Source of the DNA: Eledone cirrhosa
Lineage: Eukaryota; Mollusca; Cephalopoda; Octopoda; Eledonidae
Assembly: GCA_964016885.1 (NCBI GenBank)
Contig: OZ024740.1
Location: 10,101,550-10,165,549 of the forward strand
DNA: 64,000 bases
Direction: 5' to 3'
A program made the translations under genes and the position numbers. How positions within the stretch are numbered: position 1 is the first letter of the stretch; each line of letters starts with the position of its first letter. Below, in pieces: positions 60,901-64,000 of this stretch. The notes beneath the pieces were generated by a model. That model saw only the letters and a list, made by a program, of their open reading frames with translations. It had not been told where the DNA came from and ran no database searches.

Positions 60901-63900
60901 TATAGATTGTATATAGGTGTTATAGTATAGAGTGTATATAGGTGTTATAGTATAGAGTGTATATAGGGTTATAGTATAGAGTGTATATAGGGTTATAGTA
61001 TAGAGTGTATATAGGTGTTATAGTATAGAGTGTATATAGGTGTTATAGTATAGAGTGTATATAGGGTTATAGTATAGAGTGTATATAGGGTTATAGTATA
61101 GAGTGTGTATAGGTGTTATAGTATAGAGTGTATATAGGGTTATAGTATAGAGTGTATATAGTGTTATAGTATAGAGTGTATATAGGTGTTATCGTATAGA
61201 GTGTGTATAGGTGTTATAGTATAGAGTGTATATAGGGTTATAGTATAGAGTGTATATAGGGTTATAGTATAGAGTGTATATAGGTGTTATAGTATAGAGT
61301 CTATATAGGTGTTATAGTATAGAGTGTGTATAGGTGTTATAGTATAGAGTGTATATAGGGTTATAGTATAGAGTGTATATAGGGTTATAGTATAGAGTGT
61401 ATATAGGTGTTATAGTATAGAGTGTATATAGGGTTATAGTATAGAGTGTATATAGGGTTATAGTATAGAGTGTATATAGGGTTATAGTATAGAGTGTATA
61501 TAGGGTTATAGTATAGAGTGTATATAGGTGTTATGGTATAGAGTGTATGTAGGGTTATAGTATAGAGTATACATAGGTGTTATAGTATAGAGTGTATATA
61601 GGTGTTATAGTATAGAGTGTATGTACGTGTTATAGTATAGAGTGTATATAGGGTTATAGTATTGAGTGTATATAGGTGTTATAGTATAGAGTGTATATAG
61701 GTGTTATAGTATAGAGTGTATATAGGGTTATAGTATAGAGTGTATATAGGGTTATAGTATAGAGTGTATATAGGGTTATAGTATAGAGTGTATATAGGTG
61801 TTATGGTATAGAGTGTATATAGGTGTTATAGTATAGAGTGTATATAGGTGTTATAGTATAGAGTGTATATAGGTGTTATAGTATAGAGTGTATATCGGTG
61901 TTATTGTATAGAGTATATATAGGTGTTATAGTATAGAGTGTATGTAGGTGTTATAGTATAGAGTGTATATAGGGTTATAGTATAGAGTGTATATAGGGTT
62001 ATAGTATAGAGTATATATAGGGTTATAGTATAGAGTATATATAGGGTTATAGTATAGAGTGTATATAGGTGTTATAGTATAGAGTGTATATAGGGTTATA
62101 GTATAGAGTGTATATAGGTGTTATAGTATAGAGTGTATATAGGGTTATAGTATAGAGTGTATATAGGTGTTATAGTATAGAGTGTATATAGGTGTTATAG
62201 TATAGAGTGTATATAGGTGTTATAGTATAGAGTGTATATCGGTGTTATTGTATAGAGTATATATAGGTGTTATAGTATAGAGTGTATGTAGGTGTTATAG
62301 TATAGAGTGTATATAGGGTTATAGTATAGAGTGTATATAGGGTTATAGTATAGAGTATATATAGGGTTATAGTATAGAGTATATATAGGGTTATAGTATA
62401 GAGTGTATATAGGTGTTATAGTATAGAGTTTATATAGGTGTTATAGTATAGAGTGTATATAGGGTTATAGTATAGAGTGTATATAGGGTTATAGTATAGA
62501 GTGTATATAGGTGTTATGGTATAGAGTGTATATAGGTGTTATAGTATAGAGTGTATATAGGTGTTATAGTATAGAGTGTATATAGGTGTTATAGTATAGA
62601 GTGTATATCGGTGTTATTGTATAGAGTATATATAGGTGTTATAGTATAGAGTGTATGTAGGTGTTATAGTATAGAGTGTATATAGGGTTATAGTATAGAG
62701 TGTATATAGGGTTATAGTATAGAGTATATATAGGGTTATAGTATAGAGTATATATAGGGTTATAGTATAGAGTGTATATAGGTGTTATAGTATAGAGTGT
62801 ATATAGGTGTTATAGTATAGAGTGTATATAGGGTTATAGTATAGAGTGTATATAGCTGTTATAGTATAGAGTGTATATAGGGTTATAGTATAGAGTGTAT
62901 ATAGGTGTTATAGTATAGAGTATATATAGGTGTTATAGTATAGAGTGTATATAGGTGTTATAGTATAAAGTGTATATATGGTTATAGAATAAAGTGTATA
63001 TAGGGTTATAGTATAGAGTGTATATAGTGTTATAGTATAGAGTGTATATAGGGTTATAGTATAGAGTGTATATAGGTGTTATAGTATAGAGTATATATAG
63101 GTGTTATAGTATAGAGTGTATATAGGGTTATAGTATAGAGTGTATATAGGGTTATAGTATAAAGTGTATATAGGGTTATAGTATAGAGTGTATATAGGTG
63201 TTATAGTATAGAGTGTATATAGGTGTTATAGTATAGAGTGTATATAGGGTTATAGTATAGAGTGTATATAGGTGTTATAGTATAGAGTGTATAGAGGGTT
63301 ATAGTATAGAGTGTATATAGGGTTATAGTATAAAGTGTATATAGGGTTATAGTATAGAGTGTATATAGGGTTATAGTATAGAGTGTATATAGGGTTATAG
63401 TATAGAGTGTATATAGGTGTTATAGTATAGAGTGTATATAGGTGTTATAGTATAGAGTGTATATAGGGTTATAGTATAGAGTGTATATAGGGTTATAGTA
63501 TAGAGTGTGTATAAGTGTTATAGTATAGAGTGTATATAGGGTTATAGTATAGAGTGTATATAGGGTTATAGTATAGAGTGTATATAGGTGTTATAGTATA
63601 GAGTGTGTATAGGTGTTATAGTATAGAGTGTATATAGGGTTATAGTATAGAGTGTATATAGGGTTATAGTATAGAGTGTATATAGGTGTTATAGTATAGA
63701 GTGTATATAGGTTTATAGTATAGAGTGTATATAGGGTTATAGTATAGAGTGTATATAGGTGTTATAGTATAGAGTGTATATAGGTGTTATAGTATAGAGT
63801 GTATATAGGGTTATAGTATAGAGTGTATATAGGGTTATAGTATAGAGTGTATATAGGTTTTATAGTATAGAGTGTATATAGGGTTATAGTATAGAGTGTA

Positions 63901-64000
63901 TATAGGGTTATAGTATAGATTGTATATAGGTGTTATAGTATAGAGTGTATATAGGTGTTATAGTATAGAGTGTATATAGGGTTATAGTATAGAGTGTATA
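18905..64000. repeat. Giant 24/25-bp satellite array, over 45 kb
   Basis: Two monomer forms mix: a 24-bp form starting GGGTTATAG (for example 18905-18928) and a 25-bp form starting GGTGTTATAG (for example 18977-19001). They share TATAGTATAGAGTGTATATA. At about 24.4 bp per monomer the window holds roughly 1,850 copies and no other sequence. The + strand consensus contains no cytosine; C appears only in scattered variants (TATCG, TATAC, GGCTT). Stops occur in every frame, so it is not coding. The array begins at the gap and runs past the window end. Centromeric, subtelomeric or interstitial position cannot be decided here. Confidence 0.98.
44540..55095. repeat. Two tandem copies of a 5,277-bp block inside the satellite
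   Basis: Rare variant monomers recur at exactly 5,277 bp: 'gggatatag' at 44542 and 49819, 'atcggtgtta' at 45801 and 51078, 'tatgtacgtg' at 46191 and 51468, 'gttattgtat' at 46471 and 51748, the C of 'ttttatcgtat' at 48555 and 53832, and 'tatgtacgtg' at 49666 and 54943. The constant offset shows no net length change between copies. A marker at 44175 ('gggttaattatat') has no partner at 49452, and the block-start marker has no partner at 55096, which brackets the edges. Confidence 0.9.

Noticed and set aside
18905..64000. GGGTTA in each 24-bp monomer as a telomere repeat
   Set aside because: The hexamer occurs once per monomer, is not tandem, and is lost in the 25-bp form. It is likely coincidence, though a subtelomeric position is not excluded.

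Overview
The window is non-coding, repeat-dominated DNA from an animal nuclear genome, most likely a cephalopod and probably an octopus. The main evidence is a dense population of tRNA-derived SINE fragments with the octopus/squid-type tail (the 'cctttcatcctt..ggggtcgataaaataaagtacc..ctggccttgtgcc' signature), a second SINE-type tail ending in a GAT microsatellite ('ccatgctagcgtgg..cggacgttaaacga'), and long TA/CA microsatellites. This assignment is from recognition, not a database search. I find no intact protein-coding gene. The longest open frames lie in simple repeats and are not convincing genes.

Layout. 1-540: AT microsatellite with a SINE tail, a fragment of a hairpin element and a possible exon. 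560-3570: about 94 copies of a 32-bp palindromic satellite. 3685-4245: CA-rich repeat. 4469-5760: a cluster of at least six SINE pieces in both orientations. 5923-8425: CCA-type minisatellite, a short GGT stretch ending in 18 G, then CCA again. 8720-9447: the 3' end of a decayed non-LTR retrotransposon, with a 61-bp segment of its reverse-transcriptase C-terminus amplified eight times. 9450-12445: mostly unrecognised sequence with SINEs and the first complete hairpin element. 12449-12715: a 26-bp satellite. 12772-13835: a mariner-type transposase pseudogene cut by a small hAT-like element and carrying a SINE tail. 13836-15701: TA-rich DNA with two more hairpin elements. 15833-18600: SINEs, a hammerhead-ribozyme-like motif (17494-17549) and two inverted-repeat elements. 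18705-18904: exactly 200 N, an assembly gap.

18905-64000: one uninterrupted satellite of mixed 24-bp and 25-bp monomers, more than 45 kb and about 1,850 monomers, which runs off the end of the window. Its + strand is almost free of cytosine. Rare variant monomers act as landmarks and show nested tandem duplications, the clearest being two copies of a 5,277-bp block at about 44.5-55.1 kb.

No genes appear to work together here. The relationships are between mobile elements: hairpin elements sit in TA microsatellites, one of them in the tail of a SINE. A hAT-like element and a SINE disrupt a mariner, and local tandem amplification acts on a retrotransposon fragment. The most notable items are the hammerhead-like motif, the cytosine-depleted satellite with its large duplications, and the TA-embedded hairpin family.
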